A DNA stretch of 64,000 nucleotides from Burkholderiales bacterium (GCA_020697255.1 JAJFBE010000008.1:62001-126000); one strand, 5' to 3'. Counted from the stretch's first letter, positions 37,584 to 49,305 are shown. The notes: generated from the sequence alone by a model not told the origin. Numbers and translations are program-made.

Positions 37584-39014
37584 ATGAACTTAGAACAAAT
37601 CTCTATATTAGCCACTGGGGGTGAATCTGATGTGGTTGAATTTAAGAAATCTACAGCTGGGTTAAAATCCGCATGTGATACCACATCTGCTTTTTTAAAT
37701 AGTAATGGTGGCATTGTTTTATTTGGTGTAACAGATAACGGGAAGATTATTTGGCAAGAAGTGTCAGATAAGACTAAACGAGATATTGGAAATGAATTAG
37801 CTAAAATTACACCAAGAGCAGACGTTGAGATAACTTATATCAATATGCCTGATACCAATAAATATATTATTGTTTTTCATGTAACTACCGATAGTACAAA
37901 GAGGCCTTACTTATATGATGGTAAGGCTTTTATGCGTATTCAGACCAACACTATAGCAATGCCTAGAGAATATCAAAACGAACTTACCTTGCTTCATGCT
38001 GAGGGTGCATTATCCTGGGAAAATGCTTTTGCCAAAAATATTACTATAGATAACCTTGATACTAAAGAAATTCTATTAACACTAAAAGAAGGTGGGTTAA
38101 ATGGGAGAATTCCTAATAGTTATGTAACCAATGACCCATGGGAAGGGTTACAGCATTTAGGCTTGATTGAAGAGAATAAAATTAATAATGCCGGATTAGT
38201 TTTATTTGGCAAAAATCCGGAAAAGAAATACCCACAATGCGTTTTAGCAATGGCCAGGTTTAGAGGCATTAACAAGTCAGAGTTTATTGATAATAAACGA
38301 GTATTTGGTAATATATTTGTATTATTAGATAGAGCCTTATCGTTTTTAAATATGCACCTACCTATAGCAAGTACTTTTCCTAAAGGTGAGATTTTACGTA
38401 AAGATACACCATTTTTGCCTATTGTTGCACTACGAGAGGCTATTGCTAATGCTTTGTGCCATAGAGATTATAGTTTTAACGATGGTAGTGTAAGTTTAGG
38501 AATATATGATGATAGACTTGAGATATGGAACTATGGTCTGTTTCCTCGAGGTGTATCATTAAATAATCTAAACGAGTTAAATAAATCAATACCGAGAAAT
38601 CCGCTAATTGCGAATGTTTTATACTATCATAAGATATGTGAAACATGGGGACGTGGCATACATATGATAATAGATGAATGTATAAAAGCTGGGCATCCCA
38701 AACCATTTTATGCACAAAATTCACTTGGCACTTTACTAACAATACCATTTAAATATTCATTAGGTGTGGCTTCTCAAGTAAATGCACCCACTACACTAGA
38801 ACATAACAATAAAAAATTAACTAAACGTCAACAGGAAATTTTACATATTATTTCTAAAATAAAAGAAGGTTCGTCTGCTGAGATTCTAAAACATATGGAA
38901 AATGTTAATCTTACAGATAGGACACTTAGAAGGGTTTTAGTGGAGTTAGAACAAATGGGATATATCGGCAGGGTTGGCGGTACCAGAGGTACAATTTGGA
39001 AAATTGGCTCTTAG
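37584..39014 (+). CDS. AlbA_2/Schlafen-type DNA-binding protein with ATPase and winged-helix domains
   Basis: A 476-residue protein of the group often labelled 'ATP-dependent DNA helicase RecG-related' or 'putative DNA binding domain'. The N-terminal ~130 residues are an AlbA_2 domain (GGESDVVEFKKSTAGLKSAC, then FLNSNGGIVLFGVTDNG). The middle has GHKL-like ATPase motifs (ALREAIANALCHRDYSFNDG; CETWGRGIHMIIDE). A C-terminal winged helix ends the protein (KRQQEILHIISKIKEGSSAE; ALRRVLVELEQMGYIGRVG type). Helicase motifs are absent, so regulation is more likely than unwinding. GGAAG lies 6 bases before the ATG. Such genes are common in accessory DNA. Confidence 0.8.
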   Translation: MNLEQISILATGGESDVVEFKKSTAGLKSACDTTSAFLNSNGGIVLFGVTDNGKIIWQEVSDKTKRDIGNELAKITPRADVEITYINMPDTNKYIIVFHVTTDSTKRPYLYDGKAFMRIQTNTIAMPREYQNELTLLHAEGALSWENAFAKNITIDNLDTKEILLTLKEGGLNGRIPNSYVTNDPWEGLQHLGLIEENKINNAGLVLFGKNPEKKYPQCVLAMARFRGINKSEFIDNKRVFGNIFVLLDRALSFLNMHLPIASTFPKGEILRKDTPFLPIVALREAIANALCHRDYSFNDGSVSLGIYDDRLEIWNYGLFPRGVSLNNLNELNKSIPRNPLIANVLYYHKICETWGRGIHMIIDECIKAGHPKPFYAQNSLGTLLTIPFKYSLGVASQVNAPTTLEHNNKKLTKRQQEILHIISKIKEGSSAEILKHMENVNLTDRTLRRVLVELEQMGYIGRVGGTRGTIWKIGS

Positions 39015-39035
39015 TTTAGTTTACAGTAATTAAAG

Positions 39036-39075
39036 TATTCGGACATATTCGGACATATTCGGACATATTCGGACA
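39036..39075. repeat. Four tandem 10-bp repeats
   Basis: Four exact head-to-tail copies of TATTCGGACA, 22 bases after the AlbA_2 gene stop. The 10-bp period places each unit on the same face of the helix. No spacer is present, so it is not CRISPR. Confidence 0.9.
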
Positions 39076-39136
39076 TATTTATAGTATAAAACTAGCTATA
39101 GAAATTTCTCTCCATAGCTAGAAACCATTAATACTC

Positions 39137-39496
39137 CTATATAATCAAATCACGGACAAATGAATGTACCATACTCACAAAAACCGGATTTGGATCTTCG
39201 ACTTTGGGAGTCAAGGAATCCAGATTTAAGTGAGCCAGGACAAAAAATTGCTCATTGATTGATAGGCTGGAAAATAGTTTTTTTAAGTTACTACATCTGC
39301 CACGGATGATTCCATCGATTAAACTCCTCCGGATTTCAATATCAGAAACACGCTTATTGGTTAAGTAGATTAACCTATCTAAATGCTCTAACTTGAATTG
39401 TCCAAGAATATCATAAACTAAGTCTTCAAACTTATTTATGGTGGAAGTTCTATCGAATGGACGAGAGTGTAGTAAAATATCGCTAGCGCGTAGCAT
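39137..39496 (-). CDS. Small cytoplasmic protein of unknown function with structured leader
   Basis: A 119-residue, soluble, probably helical protein without signal or membrane segment; contains KFEDLVYDILGQFKLEHLDR and LIYLTNKRVSDIEIRRSL. No family recognised. AAAGGAAC lies 3-7 bases before the ATG. It has its own sigma70-type promoter and a ~113-base leader made of four hairpins, the last covering its ribosome-binding site. That makes regulated expression likely and argues the gene is real. It lies between the AlbA_2 gene and cysS, divergent from cysS. Confidence 0.6.
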   Translation of the reverse strand: MLRASDILLHSRPFDRTSTINKFEDLVYDILGQFKLEHLDRLIYLTNKRVSDIEIRRSLIDGIIRGRCSNLKKLFSSLSINEQFFVLAHLNLDSLTPKVEDPNPVFVSMVHSFVRDLII

Positions 39497-39609
39497 AGCG
39501 TTCCTTTCTTTAGCAAAGGTTAACGTGAACGAATGGTTCGGGTGTCGTGGCCCGGATCATTCCCTGCTTCGCGCCTATAAAGCGCGAAACTGAGAGTATT
39601 ATAACTCAG
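39497..39609 (-). promoter_or_regulatory. Four-hairpin 5' leader with sequestered ribosome-binding site
   Basis: Read on the minus strand from the predicted start near 39609: hairpin 1, CTGAG/CTCAG (39605-39609 with 39590-39594). Hairpin 2, TTCGCGC/GCGCGAA (39582-39588 with 39568-39574). Hairpin 3, GAATG/CATTC (39558-39562 with 39531-39535) enclosing CGGG/CCCG. Hairpin 4, CGTT..CCTTT/AAAGG..AACG (39515-39525 with 39499-39507), which contains the AAAGG ribosome-binding site of the 119-residue ORF. No known riboswitch class was recognised. Confidence 0.55.
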
Positions 39610-39615
39610 TCTAGA

Positions 39616-39643
39616 ATAATAGTGTAAAAAAATTAATAGTCAA
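39616..39643 (-). promoter_or_regulatory. Sigma70-type promoter for the 119-residue ORF
   Basis: On the minus strand TTGACT (39643-39638), a 16-base spacer and TATTAT (39621-39616). The expected transcript start is near 39609, at the base of the first leader hairpin. Confidence 0.65.
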
Positions 39644-39709
39644 CTGGATGACATTAATTACCCCTGATAAAGCCAATCTGGTTTTTAGATATTATTTAAG
39701 AAAAATAAG

Positions 39710-41071
39710 ATGAAAATTTATAATTCATTTACCCGGCAAAAAGAAGAATTTGTACCGATTGAAAAGAACCAAATAAAGATGTATGTTTGCGGGCAGACAG
39801 TTTATGATTACTGCCATCTGGGGCATGCCAGGAAGTCAGTTGTATTTGATATGGTTAGACGTTGGTTTATTGCATCAGATTATATGGTGTCCTACGTAGA
39901 AAACATAACAGATATTGATGATAAAATAATTAACCGGGCAATAGAGAATAAAGAAGATATAAATACATTAACCAGTAGATTTATAGCTTATATGCACGAG
40001 GATTTTGATAAATTAGGCATAATACGCCCTGATTTAGAGCCACGAGCAACAGAGTATATTCCACAAATGTTAAATATAATAGAAAGTCTTATTGAAAAAG
40101 GTTATGCATATCAGGCCTCTAATGGAGATGTTTACTATGCCGTTAGAAAGTTTGTGGGTTATGGGCAATTATCCGGCAAAACATTAGATAGTTTGCGTGC
40201 TGGTGAAAGAGTTGAGGTAGATACCAATAAGCAAGATCCATTAGATTTTGTATTATGGAAGGCATCCAAGCAAGGTGAACCATTTTGGGAATCAAAATTT
40301 GGTAACGGACGCCCTGGGTGGCATATTGAGTGCTCTGCAATGAGCGAAGAGTTACTTGGTAAAAATTTTGATATTCATGGTGGTGGGCAGGATTTACAAT
40401 TCCCGCATCATGAAAATGAAATAGCACAAAGTGAGGCGCATAATAGCTGTAAATTTGCCAATTATTGGATGCATAACGGTTTCTTAAATATTAATGATGA
40501 AAAAATGTCCAAATCATTGGGTAATTTTTTTACCTTGCGTGATGTGTTGGATAAATATGATGCAGAAACGATACGCTTTTTTATGCTCAGGACTCATTAT
40601 AGAAGTCCGCTAAATTTTAGTCATGATGGACTTAGTGATGCAAAAGGCGGATTAACCAGGTTATATACAGCAATTAAGCCGTACACAATTAATAAAGATG
40701 AGCATATTGATTGGAATATAGGCTATGCCAGCAAGTTTAAGCAGGCAATGGATGATGATTTTAATACAGCTTTAGCTATTAGCGTTTTATTTGAAATTGT
40801 AAGTCAAATAAACAAAGAGCCAAACCAGCAATTAGCCGAGCTATTAGTTATGTTATCTAGGTCAATTGGTTTACTTACGAGAGAAGTGAAAGAATTTTTT
40901 AATTCTAGTAGTAAAATTTCTCCTAAACTAATTGAAGAGCAGATAAAAAATCGTCAAATAGCTAAACAAAATAAGGATTTTGCATTGGCGGATAAAATCC
41001 GGAATGACCTCCTAGAGCAGGGTATTATTTTAGAAGATAAACCAACCGGTACAATCTGGCGTAATGGGTAA
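39710..41071 (+). CDS. cysS: Cysteinyl-tRNA synthetase
   Basis: Class I synthetase charging tRNA-Cys. The 453-residue protein has the HIGH motif as HLGH in [19 protein letters not shown], zinc-site residues (the Cys of [29 protein letters not shown]), and KMSKS in [15 protein letters not shown]. The C-terminal anticodon-binding domain ends [18 protein letters not shown]. Length matches the bacterial enzyme. The gene is divergent from the 119-residue ORF and is followed by a stem-loop. Confidence 0.97.
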   Translation: MKIYNSFTRQKEEFVPIEKNQIKMYVCGQTVYDYCHLGHARKSVVFDMVRRWFIASDYMVSYVENITDIDDKIINRAIENKEDINTLTSRFIAYMHEDFDKLGIIRPDLEPRATEYIPQMLNIIESLIEKGYAYQASNGDVYYAVRKFVGYGQLSGKTLDSLRAGERVEVDTNKQDPLDFVLWKASKQGEPFWESKFGNGRPGWHIECSAMSEELLGKNFDIHGGGQDLQFPHHENEIAQSEAHNSCKFANYWMHNGFLNINDEKMSKSLGNFFTLRDVLDKYDAETIRFFMLRTHYRSPLNFSHDGLSDAKGGLTRLYTAIKPYTINKDEHIDWNIGYASKFKQAMDDDFNTALAISVLFEIVSQINKEPNQQLAELLVMLSRSIGLLTREVKEFFNSSSKISPKLIEEQIKNRQIAKQNKDFALADKIRNDLLEQGIILEDKPTGTIWRNG

Positions 41072-41093
41072 TACGACATCTAAATTAAATGGT

Positions 41094-41120
41094 AATTTGC
41101 TGCTAAAACAGCAGCAAATT
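41094..41120 (+). terminator. Stem-loop after cysS
   Basis: AATTTGCTGC (41094-41103) pairs with GCAGCAAATT (41111-41120) around a short A-rich loop. Only a weak T-tract follows on the plus strand; it may serve both cysS and the convergent secreted-protein gene. Confidence 0.5.
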
Positions 41121-41144
41121 TATAAGTTTTGACGCCGCTAAATT

Positions 41145-41735
41145 TTATAATAATACACACATACCATTTCTAATTTTGGCGCAACAAGTTTTCTTTCCAT
41201 TTAATAGACCAGTATGTTCGCCATCAGGGCAATCTTTTTCAATATTTAAAGAAGTAGAATCTTGTCCAACATATCTAATAGGATTATTACGAGAGGAATA
41301 ATTTGCATTATAGGTATTAATACTTCCGGAATTGTGAGAGCCTTTTGGGTCAAAGAAATTCAATGCCTTTAATGCCAATTGCTCGTCAAATTGTTCAAGC
41401 TGACACGTGGCTTCCTCTGAAGATATACCGTCTTTCCCTTTTACAGTCCAGAATTGAGCGATTGAATTTTTTTGAACACTCCATCCATAATTGCTAATCA
41501 AAGACACTAGATGATTGTTATTAACTCCTATGGTCGTTGCTAAACCAAAACTTGACATACCATACTCACCATAAAGAATTAGTTTGATTGTATAGGTTTT
41601 TTCATCTGTATTGCTAGTAAGAGTGCATGTGTACATTTCATTAATAGCTTGGGCAGTATTTATACAAAAAAGTAGCATAAATGCGCTGAATAAATAAAGT
41701 AAGTAACCGTGGATAGAGGGTTTTCTCATTTTCAT
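41145..41735 (-). CDS. Secreted protein of unknown function
   Basis: A 196-residue product with a signal peptide (YLLYLFSAFMLLFCINTAQA). The mature part has an early TCTLT segment and a Cys-rich end (DCPDGEHTGLLNGKKTCC, then IRNGMCVLL), so several disulfides are possible in the periplasm or outside. No family recognised. TTAAGGAAATG provides a good ribosome-binding site 4 bases from the ATG. It is convergent with cysS. Confidence 0.6.
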   Translation of the reverse strand: MKMRKPSIHGYLLYLFSAFMLLFCINTAQAINEMYTCTLTSNTDEKTYTIKLILYGEYGMSSFGLATTIGVNNNHLVSLISNYGWSVQKNSIAQFWTVKGKDGISSEEATCQLEQFDEQLALKALNFFDPKGSHNSGSINTYNANYSSRNNPIRYVGQDSTSLNIEKDCPDGEHTGLLNGKKTCCAKIRNGMCVLL

Positions 41736-41794
41736 TTCCTTAAAAATAAAATTTATTAAAATGTAGGTATTTTATGCTGTAAGGAATCAGGAAA

Positions 41795-41919
41795 CTTTAA
41801 GGCTGCCTCATTAAAATTTTTAATTAGTTTAATTGTGTTGGGTACTTGGTATCTCACTTACCTATAATTTTATAATAACAGACCTAATGATTTTAAATTT
41901 TAATGAGGCTACCTTGAAG
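41795..41919. mobile_element. MITE-like element with 29-bp imperfect terminal inverted repeats
   Basis: Arms 41795-41823 and 41891-41919 match at 24 of 29 positions, each containing CCTCATTAAAA. The 67-base interior has no ORF. The CCTCATTAAAA core is shared with the terminal repeats of the ISAs1-type IS at 57.2-57.6 kb, so it may be a non-autonomous relative. A stem-loop attenuator is the alternative. It lies in the 396-base gap between the secreted-protein gene and rne. Confidence 0.5.
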
Positions 41920-42095
41920 ATTGCCAGAAGTTACAATCATGGGAGCTATTATATTATAGAAGTCTGAAGGATAGGATAATTTTTAGCTATTTTTTTAATA
42001 TGGTTATTAAAGAGAATAAGCTAAATCCCAGATCTCCGGGTCAATCCCGAGGATAACAGTCGGGATGATAAGAAAATGTGGAAATGACAGTATAG

Positions 42096-42129
42096 ATTGC
42101 CATGCCCGGCTTAAGCCGGGCATGGCAAT
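42096..42129. repeat. Perfect 34-base palindrome downstream of rne
   Basis: Perfect inverted repeat with arms ATTGCCATGCCCGGCTT and its complement, with no loop, ending 3 bases from the rne stop. It is GC-rich against an AT-rich background. On the rne strand no T-run follows, so if it ends transcription it would do so by blocking 3' decay or in concert with Rho. A weaker hairpin (TCCCGA/TCGGGA) lies at 42046-42067. Confidence 0.8.
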
Positions 42130-42131
42130 GC

Positions 42132-44552
42132 TTATGAGTGCTTAGTTTCTACCAGCTCATAATGTAAATCATCATTACGCGGGGCAGGTTTATCTACAGT
42201 AACATCATTAAAACGCTTGGTGTTAATATCGGTATGTACTACCGGAACAACAATATTCTTTACTAAGTCTTGATCAGTTGCGACCATTTGTAAAGCCCCC
42301 AGATCAACTGGCTGAGTTATAGTATTAACTACAGGTTTTACTTCCTTTTTAACCACTTCTTCCACCGCCTTTTCTGGCACAGTAGCTGGCGTAGGAGTAG
42401 CCGCTACGGTAGCAGGTGCTTCATCTTTTACTACAATAATTGGCTTGGTTTCTTGCCACTCCTGGTTCACTGGCGGCTTAGTAGCTGGCGTTGGATTGGT
42501 AGTAGCCTGGGGGTTACTAACCGGGGTTTCAATTGGTTTTTGGGTGAAAGATTGTTGCTGTCGCCTATCATTTTGCCCGGATCTTGGCGATGACTTTCTA
42601 TCATTACGGTTATTTTCAGGTTTTCCTTCTGCTTGATTACCCCGATTTGGCACATTCCTTGGTGCAGGAGATGGCTGTCTTTCTGCCTGAGGCGCTTGAG
42701 CGCTTTCTGTAGACCTGGGTGCTTGCGGGCGTACCGTTTGGATCTTGTGATTACTACGATTTTGCCCAACTGGCCGGGTTCGGTTACCTTTTGGATGCCG
42801 GTTATTTTGACGTTGATCCCTACGGTTATTATTTGTATTGGCACTAGGTAATGGTTTATCCTCAGAACTCAATAATTTTTTGAGCATTTTGCCAATTTTG
42901 GCAAAAAAACCGCCTATAGCTGATACTGATGGTATAGTAGGTGCCGGGTGTGCCGGAGTAATATTTTTTACCATTGCTTTAGCATCTAGTTTATTTCCGG
43001 CTTTACCGGAACCTTGATAATTTAAGGCCGTTTCTTCGGCATTTTCTACCAAATTATAACTAACTTTACTGGTTAGGCTCTCCATACTATCTTGAGATAC
43101 TTTACGAATTTTGTAATGTGGTGACTCTAAGTGAATATTTGGAATTAGGATTACCTTAATTTTTAAACGATTTTCAATTTTAGCTACATCATCCCGCTTT
43201 TCATTTAATAGATATGTAGCAACAGTCACCGGTAATTGGACATGTAAGGCCGATAGGTAACTATGGCCCTTAACCGCTTCTTCCTGAATTATACGTAGAA
43301 TATGAATGGAGCTAGATTCAATACCACGGATTGAACCAATCCCTTCGCAACGCGGGCAGGTAATAGTAGTCGATTCTTCAAGAGATGCTGATAAACGCTG
43401 GCGGGATAATTCCAAAAGACCAAACTTGGACAATTTACCCATCTGGATCCGTGCTCTATCCAGGCCTAATTGTTGCTTGAAGTGGTTTTCTACCTCGCGC
43501 TGATTACGCATATTTTCCATATCAATGAAATCTACAACAACCAAGCCGCCCAAATCACGAAGACGTAGCTGACGGGCAACCTCTTCTGCTGCTTCAAGAT
43601 TGGTAGAAAAAGCAGTTGCTTCTATATCTGAGCCTTTATTGGCTTTAGCTGAGTTTACATCAATTGCGGTTAAGGCTTCGGTATGATCTATGGCAATAGA
43701 GCCACCGGATGGAAGATTTACCATTCGGCCATAAGCTGATTCGATTTGATGCTCAATCTGGAAACGAGAAAACAGCGGAACGTCGTCATGATAAAATTTG
43801 ACCCGATCAACAAAAGTTGGCATTACATGTGCCATAAATTGTTTCGCCTGATCAAAGATATCTTCCATATCGATTAAAATTTCTGAGATGTCCGGCGAGA
43901 AATGATCGCGAATTGAGCGAATAACCAGGCTGCTTTCCTGATAAATCAGGAAACTTCCTTTATTATTTTGTGCGGCAGTTGTGATAGCTTCCCATAAATT
44001 ACATAGATAATTCAAATCCCATTGCAATTCTTTTTGAATACGGCCTAAAGCTGCAGTACGGGCAATTATACTCATACCATCAGGTACTTCTACCTGGGAC
44101 AAAGCTTCTTTTAATTCTTCACGTTCTTCTCCGTCAATGCGACGTGAAATACCGCCGGAACGAGAACTATTTGGCATTAATACCAAATAACGCCCGGGAA
44201 GCGAGACAAATGTAGTGAGGGCAGCTCCCTTATTGCCGCGTTCATCTTTTTCTACCTGGATAATTAGTTCCAGTCCAACATGTAGTTTAGACAGGTCACG
44301 TGTCCGTCCAGTATCCGGTAAGTAACGCGGGTCTATTTCTTTAAAAGGTAGAAAGCCTTGTTTTTCTGTACCGTAGTCAACAAAACAAGCTTCTAATGAT
44401 GATTCGACACGGGTAATTACCCCTTTATAGATATTACCGCGTCTTTGGGTTTTACTAGATGTTTCAATGTCAAAGTTTATTAATCTCTGACCTTCTACAG
44501 TTGCAACCCTCAGTTCTTCCTGATAAGTTGCATTAAATAACATTCTTTTCAT
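42132..44552 (-). CDS. rne: Ribonuclease E
   Basis: Endoribonuclease of mRNA decay and rRNA/tRNA processing. The 806-residue protein has an S1 domain at ~36-115 (RGNIYKGVITRVESSLEACF), catalytic aspartates at about D298 (ALTAIDVNSAKA) and D341 (VVVDFIDM), and the zinc-link CPRC (399-402) used for tetramers. Residues beyond ~520 are Pro/Asn/Arg/Gln-rich and disordered, the degradosome scaffold and RNA-binding part, shorter than in E. coli. RNase E is preferred over RNase G because of this C-terminal extension and the divergent rluC. The long upstream gap suggests leader-based autoregulation. Confidence 0.93.
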   Translation of the reverse strand: MKRMLFNATYQEELRVATVEGQRLINFDIETSSKTQRRGNIYKGVITRVESSLEACFVDYGTEKQGFLPFKEIDPRYLPDTGRTRDLSKLHVGLELIIQVEKDERGNKGAALTTFVSLPGRYLVLMPNSSRSGGISRRIDGEEREELKEALSQVEVPDGMSIIARTAALGRIQKELQWDLNYLCNLWEAITTAAQNNKGSFLIYQESSLVIRSIRDHFSPDISEILIDMEDIFDQAKQFMAHVMPTFVDRVKFYHDDVPLFSRFQIEHQIESAYGRMVNLPSGGSIAIDHTEALTAIDVNSAKANKGSDIEATAFSTNLEAAEEVARQLRLRDLGGLVVVDFIDMENMRNQREVENHFKQQLGLDRARIQMGKLSKFGLLELSRQRLSASLEESTTITCPRCEGIGSIRGIESSSIHILRIIQEEAVKGHSYLSALHVQLPVTVATYLLNEKRDDVAKIENRLKIKVILIPNIHLESPHYKIRKVSQDSMESLTSKVSYNLVENAEETALNYQGSGKAGNKLDAKAMVKNITPAHPAPTIPSVSAIGGFFAKIGKMLKKLLSSEDKPLPSANTNNNRRDQRQNNRHPKGNRTRPVGQNRSNHKIQTVRPQAPRSTESAQAPQAERQPSPAPRNVPNRGNQAEGKPENNRNDRKSSPRSGQNDRRQQQSFTQKPIETPVSNPQATTNPTPATKPPVNQEWQETKPIIVVKDEAPATVAATPTPATVPEKAVEEVVKKEVKPVVNTITQPVDLGALQMVATDQDLVKNIVVPVVHTDINTKRFNDVTVDKPAPRNDDLHYELVETKHS

Positions 44553-45119
44553 GTATGTACCTTCATTTTAAGCAGTACCAGAAACCTCCGGGACCACATT
44601 ATTAAAATTAAAAGTACCTTTTGCGCCAATAGTTTATACTAGTCGGTATGTCTTTTCTATTATCCTTTATTCTAAAATCAGGCTCAGACGACAAATAACC
44701 CCCGAGATTAATAACCCGCTTATTTTGTACGGGTTTTCTTATAAAATTGGTTTTACACATAAACTATATTTATAATCTTAAAAATATCAGATATTGGCGA
44801 GTTAGCTTTATTAAATAGTCTTATAGTTTGCTATTTATAAGCTTAAAAGGTACTATCTTTAGGATCTGGTCAAATTACCCAGGATCCTCCCCCAATTTTT
44901 GTTAGGACTAAATTTACTTTTGTAATTTACAACAGGTTTCCTATGCCTGTGCATACAAAAATTCGTTAGTTAAAACGGATTTAGGTTTCCTACAAACTTT
45001 ATAAATAGCTACCATAGAACGTGCCTTATAACTCACGATTATTACACTTTAGGGTATAATGTAAGCTAAAATTATGTCAGTCACAAATCTATGTAGCTAA
45101 GGTGATATTATAAACCAAA
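44553..45119. promoter_or_regulatory. rne/rluC divergent intergenic region with rne leader
   Basis: 567 bases without a gene. Towards rne, GAAGGT lies 7 bases before its ATG, and an ACCCG/CGGGT stem-loop occurs around 44718-44740. E. coli rne has a long structured leader through which RNase E controls its own mRNA; a similar arrangement is plausible here, but no specific hairpin could be matched by eye. Towards rluC, a perfect TATAAT is at 45055-45060 with no good -35 element. Confidence 0.45.
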
Positions 45120-46070
45120 ATGAAGATATTTAGTAAAAATCAAGTAAATTTTTATACAGTAACCGAAAAAGATGAGTATCAAAGGTTGGATAATTTACTT
45201 GCCAAGTTGTTAAAAGGGGTGCCCAAAAGCTATATTTATAGAATTATCCGAAATAAAGAAGTAAAGGTAAACAATAAAAAAAGCGATGCTCATCAAAAGG
45301 TTACCCTTGGTGATATAGTTAGGATTCCCCCAGTAAAGGTGGCAGAGATAAATGCCCCAATAATTCCAGAGGGCAATTTCCCTGTATTATATGAGGATGA
45401 TTATTTCCTGATAATTGATAAACCATCCGGTGTTGCTTGCCACGGTGGTAGTGGGGTTAGTTTTGGTGTTATAGAGCAACTGCGGCAAAATTATCCCCAG
45501 GCTAAATTTCTTGAACTGGCTCATCGCCTGGATCGGGATACTTCCGGAGTGCTTATTTTGGCAAAAAAACGGCAGGCTTTGGTTCAGATACAGGAAATAA
45601 TCCGTAATAGTAAGATAAAAAAATATTACCTGGCCCTAACATTAGGCCGATGGCGCGATCAGATTAGAAATGTAAAAGCTCCGTTATTTAAATATTTGAC
45701 TGCAGATGGTGAGCGTCGGGTAAGAATTGACCAAGTCAATGGTAAATTCGCACATACCATATTCAGCGTGGTAAAATCATGGGAAGAATATACTTTGGTT
45801 AAAGCCGATATCAAGACAGGGCGGACCCATCAAATCCGGGTACATTTGCAACACTTGGGCTATCCTATTGCCGGAGATGATAAATACGGGGAATTTGACA
45901 AAAATAAAGTTCTGGCAAAAGAAGGCTTAAGACGCATGTTTTTACATGCCTGCCAAATAGAGTTTACACATCCTGTGATCAATGAGAAATTGGTTATAAA
46001 ATCAAAGTTACCAGCTGAGCTAGAGTACTTTTGTAAACATATTGAACAAGTTAACAAATTTAAATATTAA
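45120..46070 (+). CDS. rluC: 23S rRNA pseudouridine synthase RluC
   Basis: Makes pseudouridines in 23S rRNA (955/2504/2580 in E. coli). The 316-residue protein has an N-terminal S4 domain (QRLDNLLAKLLKGVPKSYIY; VKVNNKKSDAHQKVTLGDIV) and the catalytic motif LAHRLDRDTSGVLILAKK with the active-site Asp, then DIKTGRTHQIRVHLQHLGYP. RluC is chosen over RluD because it is divergent from rne, the conserved arrangement in many proteobacteria. The ATG lacks a strong ribosome-binding site. Confidence 0.92.
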   Translation: MKIFSKNQVNFYTVTEKDEYQRLDNLLAKLLKGVPKSYIYRIIRNKEVKVNNKKSDAHQKVTLGDIVRIPPVKVAEINAPIIPEGNFPVLYEDDYFLIIDKPSGVACHGGSGVSFGVIEQLRQNYPQAKFLELAHRLDRDTSGVLILAKKRQALVQIQEIIRNSKIKKYYLALTLGRWRDQIRNVKAPLFKYLTADGERRVRIDQVNGKFAHTIFSVVKSWEEYTLVKADIKTGRTHQIRVHLQHLGYPIAGDDKYGEFDKNKVLAKEGLRRMFLHACQIEFTHPVINEKLVIKSKLPAELEYFCKHIEQVNKFKY

Positions 46071-46100
46071 TGGGCTATATATTTTGAAAGAGAGAGTTTT

Positions 46101-46814
46101 ATGAATGCGTTTATGAAAAAAGTGTATTTATTATCATTACTAATAGGTCTAACGGCTGCTAATGCTGTTAATATGGATGCCAGTAAGGATAAGCAAAATG
46201 CTAATGATATGGTTAACAGCCCCAGGGCTACTTTATCGGCAAATGATCGGCAAAAATTTGCAAAAGATATTAATGGTAAAACAATAACTTTTGTAATTTT
46301 AAGAAAAGATAGTTCTTTCAAGACAAGCAATATTATACCAATTAAATCTAAGCATGATAGATATGGGCATCAGCCGACCTTCCAGTTAAATGGTGAATCT
46401 ATATACATGTATGGTGGTAAAATAACAACCAAGGCTCAAGGTTCAGTACTACCAAGCTTGCCATATTTTAAAACTTTTGTAGATAAATACTTAATTATCT
46501 TTAATAGTGTGGATGATGATACCATTTATAAGTATGGTAAATCACGTAAGGTTAATATCAGAAAAAATCTTGACCTTGCCAAAGGCGCATCTCATACAAA
46601 GAAACAAATCAAGTTGTATGATGAAGTATTAACGCACTATATATTAACTCAGGCTGTAGTTGCGGAAGGTTCTGATAATACCTGTTTTACCGGAAATCTG
46701 GTTGATGAAAAAAATGTTCCTTATAATCCGTTTAAACTTACTAATTGCAAACTAAAAACGCCAGACAGTAAAAAATCCTTCAATGTTATGACTGCTGTAA
46801 TTGATACACAATAA
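46101..46814 (+). CDS. Secreted protein of unknown function
   Basis: A 237-residue product with a signal peptide (MKKVYLLSLLIGLTAANA preceded by MNAF). GAGAGAG lies 6 bases before the ATG. The mature protein is Lys/Asn-rich with a mixed fold; two Cys near the C-terminus (NTCFTGN and TNCKLK) may pair. A GKTITFVILRKDSSFKTSN stretch resembles no family I know. It lies 30 bases after rluC and 69 bases before gyrB. Periplasmic or exported location is inferred from the signal peptide only. Confidence 0.55.
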   Translation: MNAFMKKVYLLSLLIGLTAANAVNMDASKDKQNANDMVNSPRATLSANDRQKFAKDINGKTITFVILRKDSSFKTSNIIPIKSKHDRYGHQPTFQLNGESIYMYGGKITTKAQGSVLPSLPYFKTFVDKYLIIFNSVDDDTIYKYGKSRKVNIRKNLDLAKGASHTKKQIKLYDEVLTHYILTQAVVAEGSDNTCFTGNLVDEKNVPYNPFKLTNCKLKTPDSKKSFNVMTAVIDTQ

Positions 46815-46853
46815 CTGCAAAAAGATAAATAATGCGTTATAATATATAGCTAA

Positions 46854-49271
<2,418 letters not shown>

Positions 49272-49275
49272 AAAC

Positions 49276-49305
49276 TTGACAAAATATTGTGCGATGCAGC
49301 ATAAT
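49276..49305 (+). promoter_or_regulatory. Sigma70-type promoter for the phasin gene
   Basis: Perfect TTGACA at 49276-49281 and CATAAT at 49300-49305 with an 18-base spacer, starting 4 bases after the gyrB stop. Confidence 0.65.

Noticed and set aside
39036-39075. Possible CRISPR array
   Set aside because: The four 10-bp units are contiguous with no spacers, and no cas genes are present.
42132-44552. RNase G instead of RNase E
   Set aside because: The ~280-residue disordered C-terminal extension and divergent rluC favour RNase E.
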